A DNA stretch of 64,000 bases from Methylomicrobium sp. Its GTDB lineage: Bacteria > Pseudomonadota > Gammaproteobacteria > Methylococcales > Methylomonadaceae. The notes beneath the pieces are model-generated. The model saw only the letters and a list, made by a program, of their open reading frames with translations. It ran no database searches and was not told where the DNA came from. The position numbers and the translations under genes were made by a program. The stretch is from contig JAGXSU010000108.1 in NCBI GenBank assembly GCA_018333785.1, positions 79,301 through 143,300 on the forward strand. The letters run 5' to 3'. The number at the start of each line of letters is the position of its first letter. Position 1 is the stretch's first letter. Below, piece by piece: positions 32,873-41,650 of this stretch.

Positions 32873-33400
32873 CTAATCGGAAACAGAGGGTAAATCACTA
32901 ACGTCGCCACACCAATTTTCAGGCAGAACACCGTCGTGAACAAAACGGTGAAAAGTCGAATGAGGCCAATCCTGAACCCGTTCGACAAGGCCGTGCTTCA
33001 CAGGGTTTACATGGATATAATCAATATGTTGTCGATAATCAAGTTCCGTGAGAAGCATATGTTCCCAATAGCGCCGTTGCCAGATGCCTCGTTCCGAACG
33101 CCTACGACGGGTTGCGGATAATCGTTCGGTGCGAGGCAGTCCTTTGGAAAACAGCAATTTGATCAAACGCCAGCGCACAGGATAATCGGCGGTATCTGGA
33201 GGCAAAGTCCAAATGCAATGCAGATGATCGGGCAACACTACGCAAGCATCGATATGGAATGGATATAAACGCTGCACCCTTCGTACCGAGTCGCGCAGTA
33301 AATCGATATGATCTGTCAGCAACGTCCGTTGCCGTTCCAGCAGATTAACGGTAAAAAAATAACAGCCGCCAGCCACAAAGTTTCGCCGGTAATTGGGCAT
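32873..33400 (-). CDS. REP-associated tyrosine transposase (RAYT)
   Basis: A 175-residue Y1 single-strand nuclease of the IS200/IS605-related TnpA_REP family. HUH motif: VVLPDHLHCIW. The catalytic-helix region, ELDYRQHIDYIHVNPVKHGL, is typical of RAYTs. The start MPNYRRNF at 33400 follows GGTGG; the track extension to 33481 is a translation of the adjacent REP. Both flanks carry REP units with GTAG feet, the expected substrate. Its stop lies in repeat-derived sequence. Known family members process and probably disperse REP elements; here it is the likely source of the local arrays. Confidence 0.95.
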   Translation of the reverse strand: MPNYRRNFVAGGCYFFTVNLLERQRTLLTDHIDLLRDSVRRVQRLYPFHIDACVVLPDHLHCIWTLPPDTADYPVRWRLIKLLFSKGLPRTERLSATRRRRSERGIWQRRYWEHMLLTELDYRQHIDYIHVNPVKHGLVERVQDWPHSTFHRFVHDGVLPENWCGDVSDLPSVSD

Positions 33401-33436
33401 AATCATTCCACCCCAAATAAAGCAAGCATAGCAAAG

Positions 33437-33769
33437 GTAGGGCGGTTTCGCGCCAGCAAACCGCCACGGCCGAAGTACCACCTAATCGGAAAAATAAACC
33501 CTCGCCTGGAAAAGTCCGGGTGAGGCTTGGTTATGTCGCTTCGATTTTGGTGGATTGCCTGTCGGCGAATCCACCCTACGGCTTCACATTTTCTCAATTT
33601 AATCAGGAAGGTAGGGCGGTTTCGCGCCAGCAAACCGCCATGGCCGAAGTATCACCTGACCGGAAAAAAATAAACCCGCCTCAAAATAAAAAACCCTCGC
33701 CAGGAAAAGTCCAGCCGAGGCTTGGTTATGTCGCTTCTATTTGTTGGATTGCCTGACGGCGAATCCAAC
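33437..33769 (+). repeat. REP/iREP tandem array B
   Basis: Two REP units (33437-33465, 33611-33639) and two inverted units (33549-33579 and a degenerate 33743-33769 reading GTTGGATT...AATCCAAC). It lies between the RAYT start and the metalloprotease gene. The sequence from 33770 to 34005 shows no gene of its own and should hold the protease promoter. Confidence 0.9.
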
Positions 33770-34005
33770 CGACGGATTCTGAAAAAATTAAAAAACCTGA
33801 AACCGATGTAATCAGATTATGAGAAACATTACTCAATAAAAGGTATTGAGCTATAAGCCACGGACCAAACTGCCATTCAGTTCTCAATTTAAGACGGATG
33901 AGGAGGCTAATCTTTGACCCGGTCATTGGACAGGTCTGAGGCCTTCTTTCACAGGTGTTAAAAAGCGCCGTGAATCCATCATCGATCTTTGTTGAGGTAG
34001 TCGTC

Positions 34006-35964
34006 ATGCGTCATTTTAAACAATCAACCCGAATATCCACACTTGCCGCGATCATGCTCGGCTTTTTGTGTCTCTCCCTTTTTCAAACGGCCTGGGCGAT
34101 CGGTTCAGAGGAAGTCAGCGGCGAACTGGACGTCATCATCAAGGAAGATTTTGATCACAATCATTTTGAAAACGATTATTTTCTGCGCGATGAAAACGGT
34201 CAGGATTGGTATCAGCTTCAATTTGAACGCACCCCGCCGGGTCATCTGCGCAGCGGCCAGAGGATAAGAGTAAAAGGTCAGCAAAATGGCCGTAAATTCC
34301 GAGTCGAAAGCCTGGAGGAAGACAGTGCCGGCAAATCCAGGGGCAACCCCAATGAAATTTACGAAGAAGGTGAAATGGCCAGCGCCCAAGTTCTGGATGA
34401 GCGTAAAGCTGTGGTGCTGATGGTTAATTTGACCAATGCCTCAGCGGCTTATACGAAGGACCAGATCATAGGACATATGTACACCAATTCCCGCTCGGTA
34501 GACGGTCTTTATCGCGAAGCGTCATTAGGTCAGTTAGGGTTTAATCCGGATGCCGATGGCGACAGCAAACCCGATGTGTTCGGGCCTTTTGCGATTAATT
34601 ACGATAATTCAACCTGCGGTTATTACGATTGGGCCGCTGCTGCCGAAGCCGCCGCTCAAGCATCCGGAATTGATTTGAGTCAATACCGCCATCGGGTCTT
34701 CGTATTGCCAAACAATCTTCCTTCCTGTTCTTGGGCCGGCATTGCCAACGTGGGCTGCGGAACCTTTTGCCGTGCCTGGATTGCCGGATCGACCGGCATG
34801 ATTTTCACCCATGAATTAGGCCATAACCTTAACCTTGCTCATGCGGGTACCGATCCTGAAAACGATGGCACGATCAACAGCGTTTATGGTGATTATTCCG
34901 ATCCCATGGGCACTTCCAGCAGCAGTTGGTATCTGTTTAATGCCGGGCACATTGATCAGATGGGCTGGTATTCGAATATCCCAGGTGCCGTTTCGACCGT
35001 GACTGCTGAAGGCAATTTTACGCTGGCTGCTATTGGCGCCGATCCTTATAGCGTGGGTAATACGCCTTTTATTTTAAAAATAGCCAAACCGGATACCGGC
35101 GATTTGTATTATCTCTCTTATCGTCAGCCAATCGGCAACTACAATCAACTCTCAACGACGTATACCAAAGGCATAAATATACACCGCTATAAAGGCGCCG
35201 GTTATGCAGCAACGACTCATATCAAAACCTTGATCAATGGCGAAACTTTTACCGACAGTAGCAACGGAATATCTGTAACCCAATTGTCACAAGGCAACGG
35301 TTATGCCTCATTGCAAGTCAGTTTCGGCTGCGCCACTGGCACTCCGGTGGTATCCGCCTCACCGTCAACACTGGCTTTACGCCCAGGAGAAGCGGCTAAT
35401 TTTTCAGTCAGTGTCAGTAACAAAGACATCGCCGGTTGTGGGAATACCACCTTTTCACTGGAAGCCGGTAGCAATGGCATCAGCGGAGTTTTTACCACGT
35501 CAAATTTTACTCTGTTGCCCGGACAAACCGGCAGTAGTTCGCTAAAGGCTAGCAGCGCAATGGCTGACGGCAGCTACACCCTGTCTATTTTGGCAAAAGA
35601 CCTGGACGGCCGGGCACCGCATCATGCAACCCACGGTCAAGGCGCCGTGACATTGATTATCGACAGCCAGTCGCCCAGCATTCCTTCTGCCCTAAAAGGT
35701 TCTATCAACAGGCAAGGTCATATCGTTTTGTCCTGGCTGGCCTCTAGCGATGCGCAGTCCGGTGTGTCTGATTATCTGATTTACAGAAATAACATTGCGA
35801 TTGGCAATGCCAGCAATACGGGCTATACGGATACGACCGTCTCAGCCGGTACGGCCTACACTTATACCGTAGCTGCGAAGGATCAAGCGGGCAATGTTTC
35901 GCTAGCTTCGAGTCCGGTGTCGATCTCTACAGCCACCAGCAGTAAGGCCGTGGGCAAGAAGTAA
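34006..35964 (+). CDS. Secreted M11-like zinc metalloprotease with fibronectin type III domain
   Basis: A 652-residue exported protein. The signal peptide ends near LSLFQTAWA. An N-terminal beta domain (30-110) precedes the catalytic domain, whose zinc motif FTHELGHNLNLAHAG matches HExxHxxxxxH and is followed by a downstream Met-turn candidate (YSDPMGTSS), as in gametolysin (M11) peptidases. A beta-sandwich region (about 450-560) and a C-terminal fibronectin type III domain (570-660) follow. GAGG precedes the ATG at 34006; the track start at 33955 lacks one. REP arrays flank it on both sides, so it sits as an island in the repeat region. Confidence 0.88.
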   Translation: MRHFKQSTRISTLAAIMLGFLCLSLFQTAWAIGSEEVSGELDVIIKEDFDHNHFENDYFLRDENGQDWYQLQFERTPPGHLRSGQRIRVKGQQNGRKFRVESLEEDSAGKSRGNPNEIYEEGEMASAQVLDERKAVVLMVNLTNASAAYTKDQIIGHMYTNSRSVDGLYREASLGQLGFNPDADGDSKPDVFGPFAINYDNSTCGYYDWAAAAEAAAQASGIDLSQYRHRVFVLPNNLPSCSWAGIANVGCGTFCRAWIAGSTGMIFTHELGHNLNLAHAGTDPENDGTINSVYGDYSDPMGTSSSSWYLFNAGHIDQMGWYSNIPGAVSTVTAEGNFTLAAIGADPYSVGNTPFILKIAKPDTGDLYYLSYRQPIGNYNQLSTTYTKGINIHRYKGAGYAATTHIKTLINGETFTDSSNGISVTQLSQGNGYASLQVSFGCATGTPVVSASPSTLALRPGEAANFSVSVSNKDIAGCGNTTFSLEAGSNGISGVFTTSNFTLLPGQTGSSSLKASSAMADGSYTLSILAKDLDGRAPHHATHGQGAVTLIIDSQSPSIPSALKGSINRQGHIVLSWLASSDAQSGVSDYLIYRNNIAIGNASNTGYTDTTVSAGTAYTYTVAAKDQAGNVSLASSPVSISTATSSKAVGKK

Positions 35965-35997
35965 ATGTATTATTGCAACTGCTGAAGGTAGGGCGGT

Positions 35998-36999
35998 TTC
36001 GCGCCAGCAAACCGCCATGGCCGAAGTGTCACCCGATCGGTCAACACAAATTCCGCTTCACAAATAAAAAAACCTCGATCGGAAAAGTCCGGACGAGGGG
36101 TAGTTATGTCGCTTCGATTTGGTGGATTGCCTGACAGCGAATCCACCCTACGGCTTCACATTTTCTTAATGTAATCCGGAAGGTAGGGCGGTTTCGCGTC
36201 AGCAAACCGCCATGGCCGAAGTATCACCTAATCGGTAAAATAACCCCGCCTCAAAATAACTAACCCTCGCCTGGAAAAGTCCAGCCGAGGGTTAGTTATT
36301 TGGCTTCGATTTGGTGGATTGCCTGACGGCGAATCCACCCTACGGCTTCACATTTTTCATTGTTATCCGGAAGGTAGGGCGGTTTCGCGCCAGCAAACCG
36401 CCAAGGCCGAAGTATCACCCGATCGGTCAACACAAATTCCGCTTCACAAATAAAAAAACCTCGATCGGAAAAGTCCGGGCGAGGGTTAGTTATGTCGCTT
36501 CGATTTGGTGGATTGCCTGACGGCGAATCCACCCTACGGCTTCACATTTTCTCAATGTAATCCGGAAGGTAGGGCGGTTTCGCGCCAGCAAACCGCCATG
36601 GCCGAAGTATCACCTTACCGGGAAAATAAACCCACCTCAAAATAAAAATCCTCGCCAGAAAAGTCCAGCCGAGGGATGGTTATGTCGCTTCGATTTGGTG
36701 GATTGCCTGACGGCGAATCCACCCTACGGCTTCACATTTTTCATTGTTATCCGGAAGGTAGGGCGGTTTCGCGCCAGCAAACCGCCATGGCCGAAGTATC
36801 ACCTTATCGGAAAATCAATCAGTCGGAAAATAAAAAACCCTCGCCTGGAAAAGTCCGGGAGAGGGTTAGTTATCAGGCTTCGATTTGGTGGATTGCCTAT
36901 CGGCGAATCCACCCTACAGCTCTCGACCGGATAAGTCCGGGCGAGGGTTGGTTTGCTTGGCTCCGATTTTGGCGGATTGCTGTCGCGAATCCGCCTTAC
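35998..36999 (+). repeat. REP/iREP tandem array C (largest)
   Basis: Five REP units (35998, 36183, 36374, 36569, 36758) and five inverted units (36121, 36313, 36507, 36697, 36887), period about 190 bp, plus a diverged unit at 36971-36999. Each module has a central hairpin, the best being AACTAACCCTCG...CGAGGGTTAGTT near 36260-36300. On the minus strand several hairpins run into T-rich sequence, like terminators. The array separates two convergent genes. ORFs predicted inside it are translations of the repeat. Confidence 0.93.
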
Positions 37000-37007
37000 G
37001 GGTTAGG

Positions 37008-37916
37008 TTATTTAAGCGGATCAGCTTTTGTTCCACTTAGTGGGCAGCCAAGTTCATTAGCTGTTGCGAAAATATCTTTAGCGTCTTCTATAGCTGTTTT
37101 ACTCTCATCAATCTCTGTGTCTGGATCATCCAACACTGCTACTGCGGCTTTGACCATATCAATGACCTGTTGGGTGCTATAAGGATAGTTAACCGTTGTG
37201 TCATCAGAATTAGGAACTCCACCATAAGAATTCAATAAAGCAGCGGTAGCGTGGAAAGCAAAAGCTCCATAGGTTTGGGGCTTTGTTATGGCCATTGCTA
37301 AAGTAATGTCAGGTGTAAATAAGTCAACGCCAAAAGTGTAATCGAAATCAGCACTCGGTAAAACACCTAGCCAACGATCCGCGTGATTACGCCAATAGCC
37401 GGGCGTACAGCCTTGAAATTCATTTCCACCTGTATCAGGAATGTAGCACACATTGTAGTGGCTTATTTGGGGTAGCTTATTCTTGAATAATGGTGAATGG
37501 AGTTTCTGATCATCAAGGTAGTCAAATGGGACATAGTTATAAACATTATAGTTAGGACCACCTTTCACTATGAAAGCTAGCATCTTACCGCCATTTTCTA
37601 TCGTCCAATCTAAATATTTACCATCTGCTGACAAGTAGGTTTCTACTGCTCCATCGGCAGTGGTGAACGAAACAGGCGGATCAATTTTAAAGCCTTTCAT
37701 GTCTTCAGTGATTTCGCCTATATACCCCAGTGCTGACATATCATAGCAAACTTGATTGTCATCTGTTTCCGAGACAAAATTTCCTGGATATTCAACCGGC
37801 TGCACCCCTTTTGCTGTTGGTGCCCCGGCTTCAGCCATCACCCCACTACTAAACCCCAATACCATTATTGCCGCCATGACCATCATGGCTATTTTTGTAT
37901 GTTTTAACGTTTTCAT
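37008..37916 (-). CDS. Secreted protein with CTPGYW motif, unknown function
   Basis: A 302-residue protein with a clear signal peptide (AMMVMAAIMVLGFSSGVMA). The distinctive segment GCTPGYWRNHADRW occurs in varied secreted bacterial proteins; its function is not known to me. The N-terminal half is beta-rich (VSFTTADGAVETYLSADG), the C-terminal half helical and acidic, and four cysteines could form disulfides. GGAGG precedes the ATG. Base composition is more AT-rich than in flanking regulators, and REP modules lie on both sides, both hinting at acquisition. Confidence 0.78.
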   Translation of the reverse strand: MKTLKHTKIAMMVMAAIMVLGFSSGVMAEAGAPTAKGVQPVEYPGNFVSETDDNQVCYDMSALGYIGEITEDMKGFKIDPPVSFTTADGAVETYLSADGKYLDWTIENGGKMLAFIVKGGPNYNVYNYVPFDYLDDQKLHSPLFKNKLPQISHYNVCYIPDTGGNEFQGCTPGYWRNHADRWLGVLPSADFDYTFGVDLFTPDITLAMAITKPQTYGAFAFHATAALLNSYGGVPNSDDTTVNYPYSTQQVIDMVKAAVAVLDDPDTEIDESKTAIEDAKDIFATANELGCPLSGTKADPLK

Positions 37917-38168
37917 GATAAACCTCCAAAAATTTTCAATGGAAATCCCTTTTCCTTTTTATAATGGGATGGCGTTTATAAACATCAATCGCCATCTCTA
38001 CCGTAACAGTCTTGTTCAGTTTTAGACTGAATCAAACTATCAAAAACTCGTCACTATAGTTTCAAATTTTCCTATCAAAACCTATTCCCCAAATGGGTAC
38101 CCTACCCAATTGGCTGTGATGAAGTTAGGGGACGCGGCTTTGGACTTTTTCTCCTCGTTATCCAGAAG

Positions 38169-38333
38169 GTAGGGCGGTTTCGCGGCAGCAAACCGCCATG
38201 GCCGAAGTATCACCTTAACGGAAAAACCAACCCGCCTCGCAATAAAAAACCCTCGCCTGGAGAAGTCCGGGCAAGGGTTAGTTTGGTTGGTTGGCTTCGA
38301 TGTTGGCGGATTGCTATCGCGAATCCGCCCTAC
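38169..38333 (+). repeat. Single REP/iREP module
   Basis: REP at 38169-38197 and inverted REP GGCGGATTGC...GAATCCGCCCTAC at 38305-38333, with the central CCCTCGCC...GGGCAAGGG hairpin between. It lies in the 440-bp gap between the CTPGYW gene and the LuxR-type gene. The AT-rich part from 37917 to 38100 probably holds the promoter of the former. Confidence 0.88.
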
Positions 38334-38356
38334 TGCTCTTGACGGGTGTAACCGGT

Positions 38357-39544
38357 CTAAAACTCGATCGGCAAACTGTCGATCATCTGGAAGCCACTGT
38401 AAATGGCGGCCAATTGACTGCGGGTATGTACGCCGGATTTTTCGAAGATGCTTTTTAGATGTTTTTTGATCGTTTCCGGGCTTACATTCAGCGCCTTGGC
38501 TATCTCTTTATTGGTCAGGCCTTGAGCGACCCGTTGGGTAATGTTGATCTCTCGCTGCGTCAGTAATGAGGCGTTGATCATTTCGGGTAAATCGATATGG
38601 GGGTGGCGGTTAAGTAGCGGGCCTTGTTTTGAAAAGTGCGAAATGATCCGGCTCATCAGGTGATGGGGCAGCCAGAGGTCACCCTGATGAACAGTTCTGA
38701 TGGCCTTTTTAAATAAATCCGGTCCGGCATCGGTTTTGATGATGCCGGAGATGCCGAACTCGACAATCTCCTTCATCAAGCTGTGAGTTTCATTATCGTA
38801 AAGTAGTATGATTTTGACCGTTGCATCGGCCTGCCTTATAGCCTGCAACCATTCAGCAAAAGCGCCGTCGGTTAATGCTGTGTCGATCAGTAACAGATCA
38901 GGATGTAATTGCGCCAGTTTTTTGGGGAGTATTTTTAAGTTGTTAACTCCGGCGATATCCAGTTTGAAAGTAGGCGTATCAGTTAAATAAGTGGCCAGTT
39001 TGTTAATATGATTGTCACGTTCCGAAATGATGGAAAGAGTAATGACACTGTCATCCGGTTCCAGCGTCCCGACTCCTGCTCCGCTAAAATTTGAATTTAA
39101 CCGTACTGATTTTCGCCGTTCGATACGGCGGCGCTCTTGAGTCATTTCGGGAAGTTCGGAGATAAAGCCCTGTATGGGAGGGGGCTGAGGTTCAAGTATA
39201 CCGGTTAAGAGTTCTAGCAATTTCAAATTGCTTCGCCTGTCCCTGTTGTGCAGGGCGTTAAGGCAAATGACCGGAATCGACCGGTTATGATTCAAGAGAC
39301 GGTCTTCCTTGAGTTGGCAGCAAGCGCCTTGGCAGTTGACGACTACAATTATTGCTAAATGCCCAGGCATTGCATTATCAAGCGCTGAACACAACGGCAA
39401 GCTGAAGCAAGGATAGCCTTTAGCAGATAGCTGGGCGGTAAGCTGAGTGGCTTCGGGCGTGTTATCGGTAATGATCAGTATGCTTTCCCTGCTTTCAGAT
39501 TGCGAATGGTCTGGCTGTAATTTGGGATTAGAACGCAGAATCAT
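38357..39544 (-). CDS. LuxR/NarL-type transcriptional regulator with two receiver-like domains
   Basis: A 395-residue protein. The N-terminal half (25-130) looks like a pseudo-receiver (ILIITDNTPEATQLTAQL). A second receiver-like domain (165-285) keeps a possible phosphoacceptor in LLLIDTALTDG, but its usual acidic pair reads SERDN. The C-terminus is a clear LuxR helix-turn-helix (LTQREINITQRVAQGLTNKEIAKALNVSPETIKKHL). Loss of canonical acidic residues suggests phosphorylation-independent or atypical control. Target genes are unknown. Confidence 0.87.
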   Translation of the reverse strand: MILRSNPKLQPDHSQSESRESILIITDNTPEATQLTAQLSAKGYPCFSLPLCSALDNAMPGHLAIIVVVNCQGACCQLKEDRLLNHNRSIPVICLNALHNRDRRSNLKLLELLTGILEPQPPPIQGFISELPEMTQERRRIERRKSVRLNSNFSGAGVGTLEPDDSVITLSIISERDNHINKLATYLTDTPTFKLDIAGVNNLKILPKKLAQLHPDLLLIDTALTDGAFAEWLQAIRQADATVKIILLYDNETHSLMKEIVEFGISGIIKTDAGPDLFKKAIRTVHQGDLWLPHHLMSRIISHFSKQGPLLNRHPHIDLPEMINASLLTQREINITQRVAQGLTNKEIAKALNVSPETIKKHLKSIFEKSGVHTRSQLAAIYSGFQMIDSLPIEF

Positions 39545-39714
39545 CTTATGAGCCTTTCAGGAACAAAGAATTTTTATGCCAATTTTTAAAAAACCTCGCG
39601 AACTTTAACATGATATTTTATAAGGGTGCTGTTTTTTGAGTTTGCAAAGCATTTTTTTGCAGGAATTGATCAACCGCGAATCCACCCGATGGCTTAACAT
39701 TTTTCATCATTATT

Positions 39715-39870
39715 GTTGGGCGGTTTCGCTCCAGCAAACCGCCATGGCCGAAGTATCACCAAATCGGGAAAATAAGCCCGCCGCAATAAATCCTCGATCG
39801 GAAAAGTTCAGGTGAGGTTGGTTTGGTTGGCTTCGATTTGGCGGATTGCCTATCGGCGAATCCACCCTAC
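39715..39870 (+). repeat. Single diverged REP/iREP module
   Basis: GGGCGGTTTCGCTCCAGCAAACCGCC (to 39743) lacks the GTAG foot (GTTG instead); the inverted unit at 39840-39870 is intact, ending CCACCCTAC. A fragment of another inverted unit (GAATCCACCCGAT) is at 39678. These fill the gap between 39545 and 39976. Confidence 0.82.
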
Positions 39871-39976
39871 GGTCTCACATTTTTCATGATCGTTGGGGTA
39901 ATGGCTATAATCGTTATCCAAGAATACCCTTTCGGTTGGCAGCCAGTTGCGACCGTTAACACCGGAGCGCATTTTA

Positions 39977-41023
39977 ATGAGTAAACTAATCCTGTTATTT
40001 GGCGAGCTGCTGATAGCCTGTTTGAGTTTTTCAGCCAATTCAGCGCCGCTTAATCCGTTATTGGCGCCGTTATCTGCTTTAACGGCAAAAGATATTGCGA
40101 TTATCGTCAATGATGCCGATCCAATGAGCGGTCAAATTGCAGATTATTACCAGCAGCGCCGCGGCGTTCCGGCAGATCAAGTGATTCACATCCGGTTCAA
40201 TCCAAAGACCAAGGTGCTCAGCCGACTTGAATTTGCCGTGCAAAAAAAGCGTGTGGACGAAAAGACACCGGCACATGTTCAGGCCTTTGTTCTGACCTGG
40301 ATGCAGCCTTACCGGGTCGATTGCATGTCGATAACCACCGCTTTTGCGATGGGTTTTGACGAAGCGTTTTGTGCGAAAGGGTGTCAGTTAACGCGCAAAA
40401 GTCCCTATTTCAACTCGATCAGTTCTCTACCGTTTCGAGATTATGGCTTGAGACCGGCCATGATGCTGGCAGGAAAAAGTGTTGAGGATGTCAAGGCGCT
40501 AATAGACCGGGGCATTGCAGCAGACTTTTCCCAGCCTAAAGGGTCGGCCTATTTGTTGAAAACGGCTGATAAAGCCCGCAGTTCCCGCGCCGTCTTTTTT
40601 CCCAAGATTGCGGAAGGATTTAAAGGCGTATGGCCGGTTTTTTACATGGAAAAGGAATTTATCAAAGGGCAGGACGACGTCATGTTTTATTTTACCGGAT
40701 TGACTCAAGTGCCCTACATCAATGAAAACCGTTATCCGCCAGGGGCGATTGCCGATCATCTGACGTCTGCAGGCGGCGTTCTTTCCGGCAGTAAACAAAT
40801 GAACATTCTGGACTGGTTAAAAGCAGGTGCAACAGCCAGTTACGGTGCGGTGGTCGAGCCTTGTAATTTCCCGCCAAAATTTCCACATCCGGGTGTGGTG
40901 ATGGCCAATTACCTGCGCGGCAGTTCGTTGATTGAAGCTTACTGGAAGAGTGTAGGCATGCCGGGGCAGGGCGTGTTTGTCGGAGAACCTTTGGCCCGGC
41001 CTTTTGCTTATCCGTCCAAATAA
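39977..41023 (+). CDS. TIGR03790-like exported protein
   Basis: A 348-residue protein with a signal peptide (LILLFGELLIACLSFSANSA). The segment DIAIIVNDADPMSGQIADYYQQRRGVPADQ matches the family known as TIGR03790, whose function is undetermined. Other features are an internal repeatedly conserved cysteine group (RVDCMS, FCAKGCQ) and the C-terminal GATASYGAVVEPCNFPPKFP. The ATG at 39977 is preceded by GGAG; the track start 30 bases upstream would place a charged leader before the signal sequence. Confidence 0.75.
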   Translation: MSKLILLFGELLIACLSFSANSAPLNPLLAPLSALTAKDIAIIVNDADPMSGQIADYYQQRRGVPADQVIHIRFNPKTKVLSRLEFAVQKKRVDEKTPAHVQAFVLTWMQPYRVDCMSITTAFAMGFDEAFCAKGCQLTRKSPYFNSISSLPFRDYGLRPAMMLAGKSVEDVKALIDRGIAADFSQPKGSAYLLKTADKARSSRAVFFPKIAEGFKGVWPVFYMEKEFIKGQDDVMFYFTGLTQVPYINENRYPPGAIADHLTSAGGVLSGSKQMNILDWLKAGATASYGAVVEPCNFPPKFPHPGVVMANYLRGSSLIEAYWKSVGMPGQGVFVGEPLARPFAYPSK

Positions 41024-41142
41024 CGTTCATTTTAACAACCGGCAGTCAGCGGTCTTTATCCTTTAGCAAGGCTCAACATCGCTAAGATGGAGGCCCTTCG
41101 TTATAATGCAGGCTCATTTATAACAATGTTCCGGAGTTTTAC

Positions 41143-41598
41143 ATGTCTTTAGCTATTACTTTGCATCTTCTTGCCTCAGTTATCTGGGTGGGCGGCATGT
41201 TTTTCGCCTATATGGCGTTGCGCCCCGTTGCAGCCCAGTTGTTAGAGGCACCCATGCGCTTGACCTTGTGGGCGCAAGTCTTCGAACGTTTCTTTCCCTA
41301 TGTGTGGGGTTCGATCATCATTCTTTTATTGACCGGACTGTGGATTACTTTTTCAGTGCTGGGCGGGATGGGATCAGCTGGTATGCATGTGCATACGATG
41401 TTAATGCTGGGCATCATCATGATGCTTATCTTCGGACACATCTATTTTGCGCCCTTCAAGCGCCTGAAACAGGCAGTTGAGATGGCTGATTGGGCAATGG
41501 GCGGCGCTAAGCTGGGCCAGATCCGATTGCTGATTGGCATCAACCTGTGCCTGGGTTTGCTGGTTGTTGTGATTGCCTCCATGGGACGCTATTGGTAA
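41143..41598 (+). CDS. CopD-family integral membrane protein
   Basis: A 151-residue protein with four transmembrane helices. The N-terminus LHLLASVIWVGGMFFAYMAL is the CopD-type signature with a histidine at the membrane edge, and further histidines occur in GMHVHTMLML and GHIYFAP. CopD domain proteins take part in copper uptake or related membrane functions; short stand-alone members like this are mostly uncharacterised. GGAG precedes the ATG. The PepSY protein gene follows 52 bp downstream and may be co-transcribed. Confidence 0.82.
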   Translation: MSLAITLHLLASVIWVGGMFFAYMALRPVAAQLLEAPMRLTLWAQVFERFFPYVWGSIIILLLTGLWITFSVLGGMGSAGMHVHTMLMLGIIMMLIFGHIYFAPFKRLKQAVEMADWAMGGAKLGQIRLLIGINLCLGLLVVVIASMGRYW

Positions 41599-41650
41599 GG
41601 ACTGATTTGAAATCCATGACACGTCTTTAAGCATCAAGAAAAGCAAGACA

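Noticed and set aside
33401-33481. N-terminal extension of the RAYT ([16 protein letters not shown]...)
   Set aside because: This is the translation of a REP unit; MPNYRRNF at 33400 matches the normal family start.
35998-36917. Possible CRISPR array from regular repeats
   Set aside because: The period is about 190 bp, intervening sequences are themselves repeated, the units are REP palindromes with GTAG feet, and no cas gene is present.
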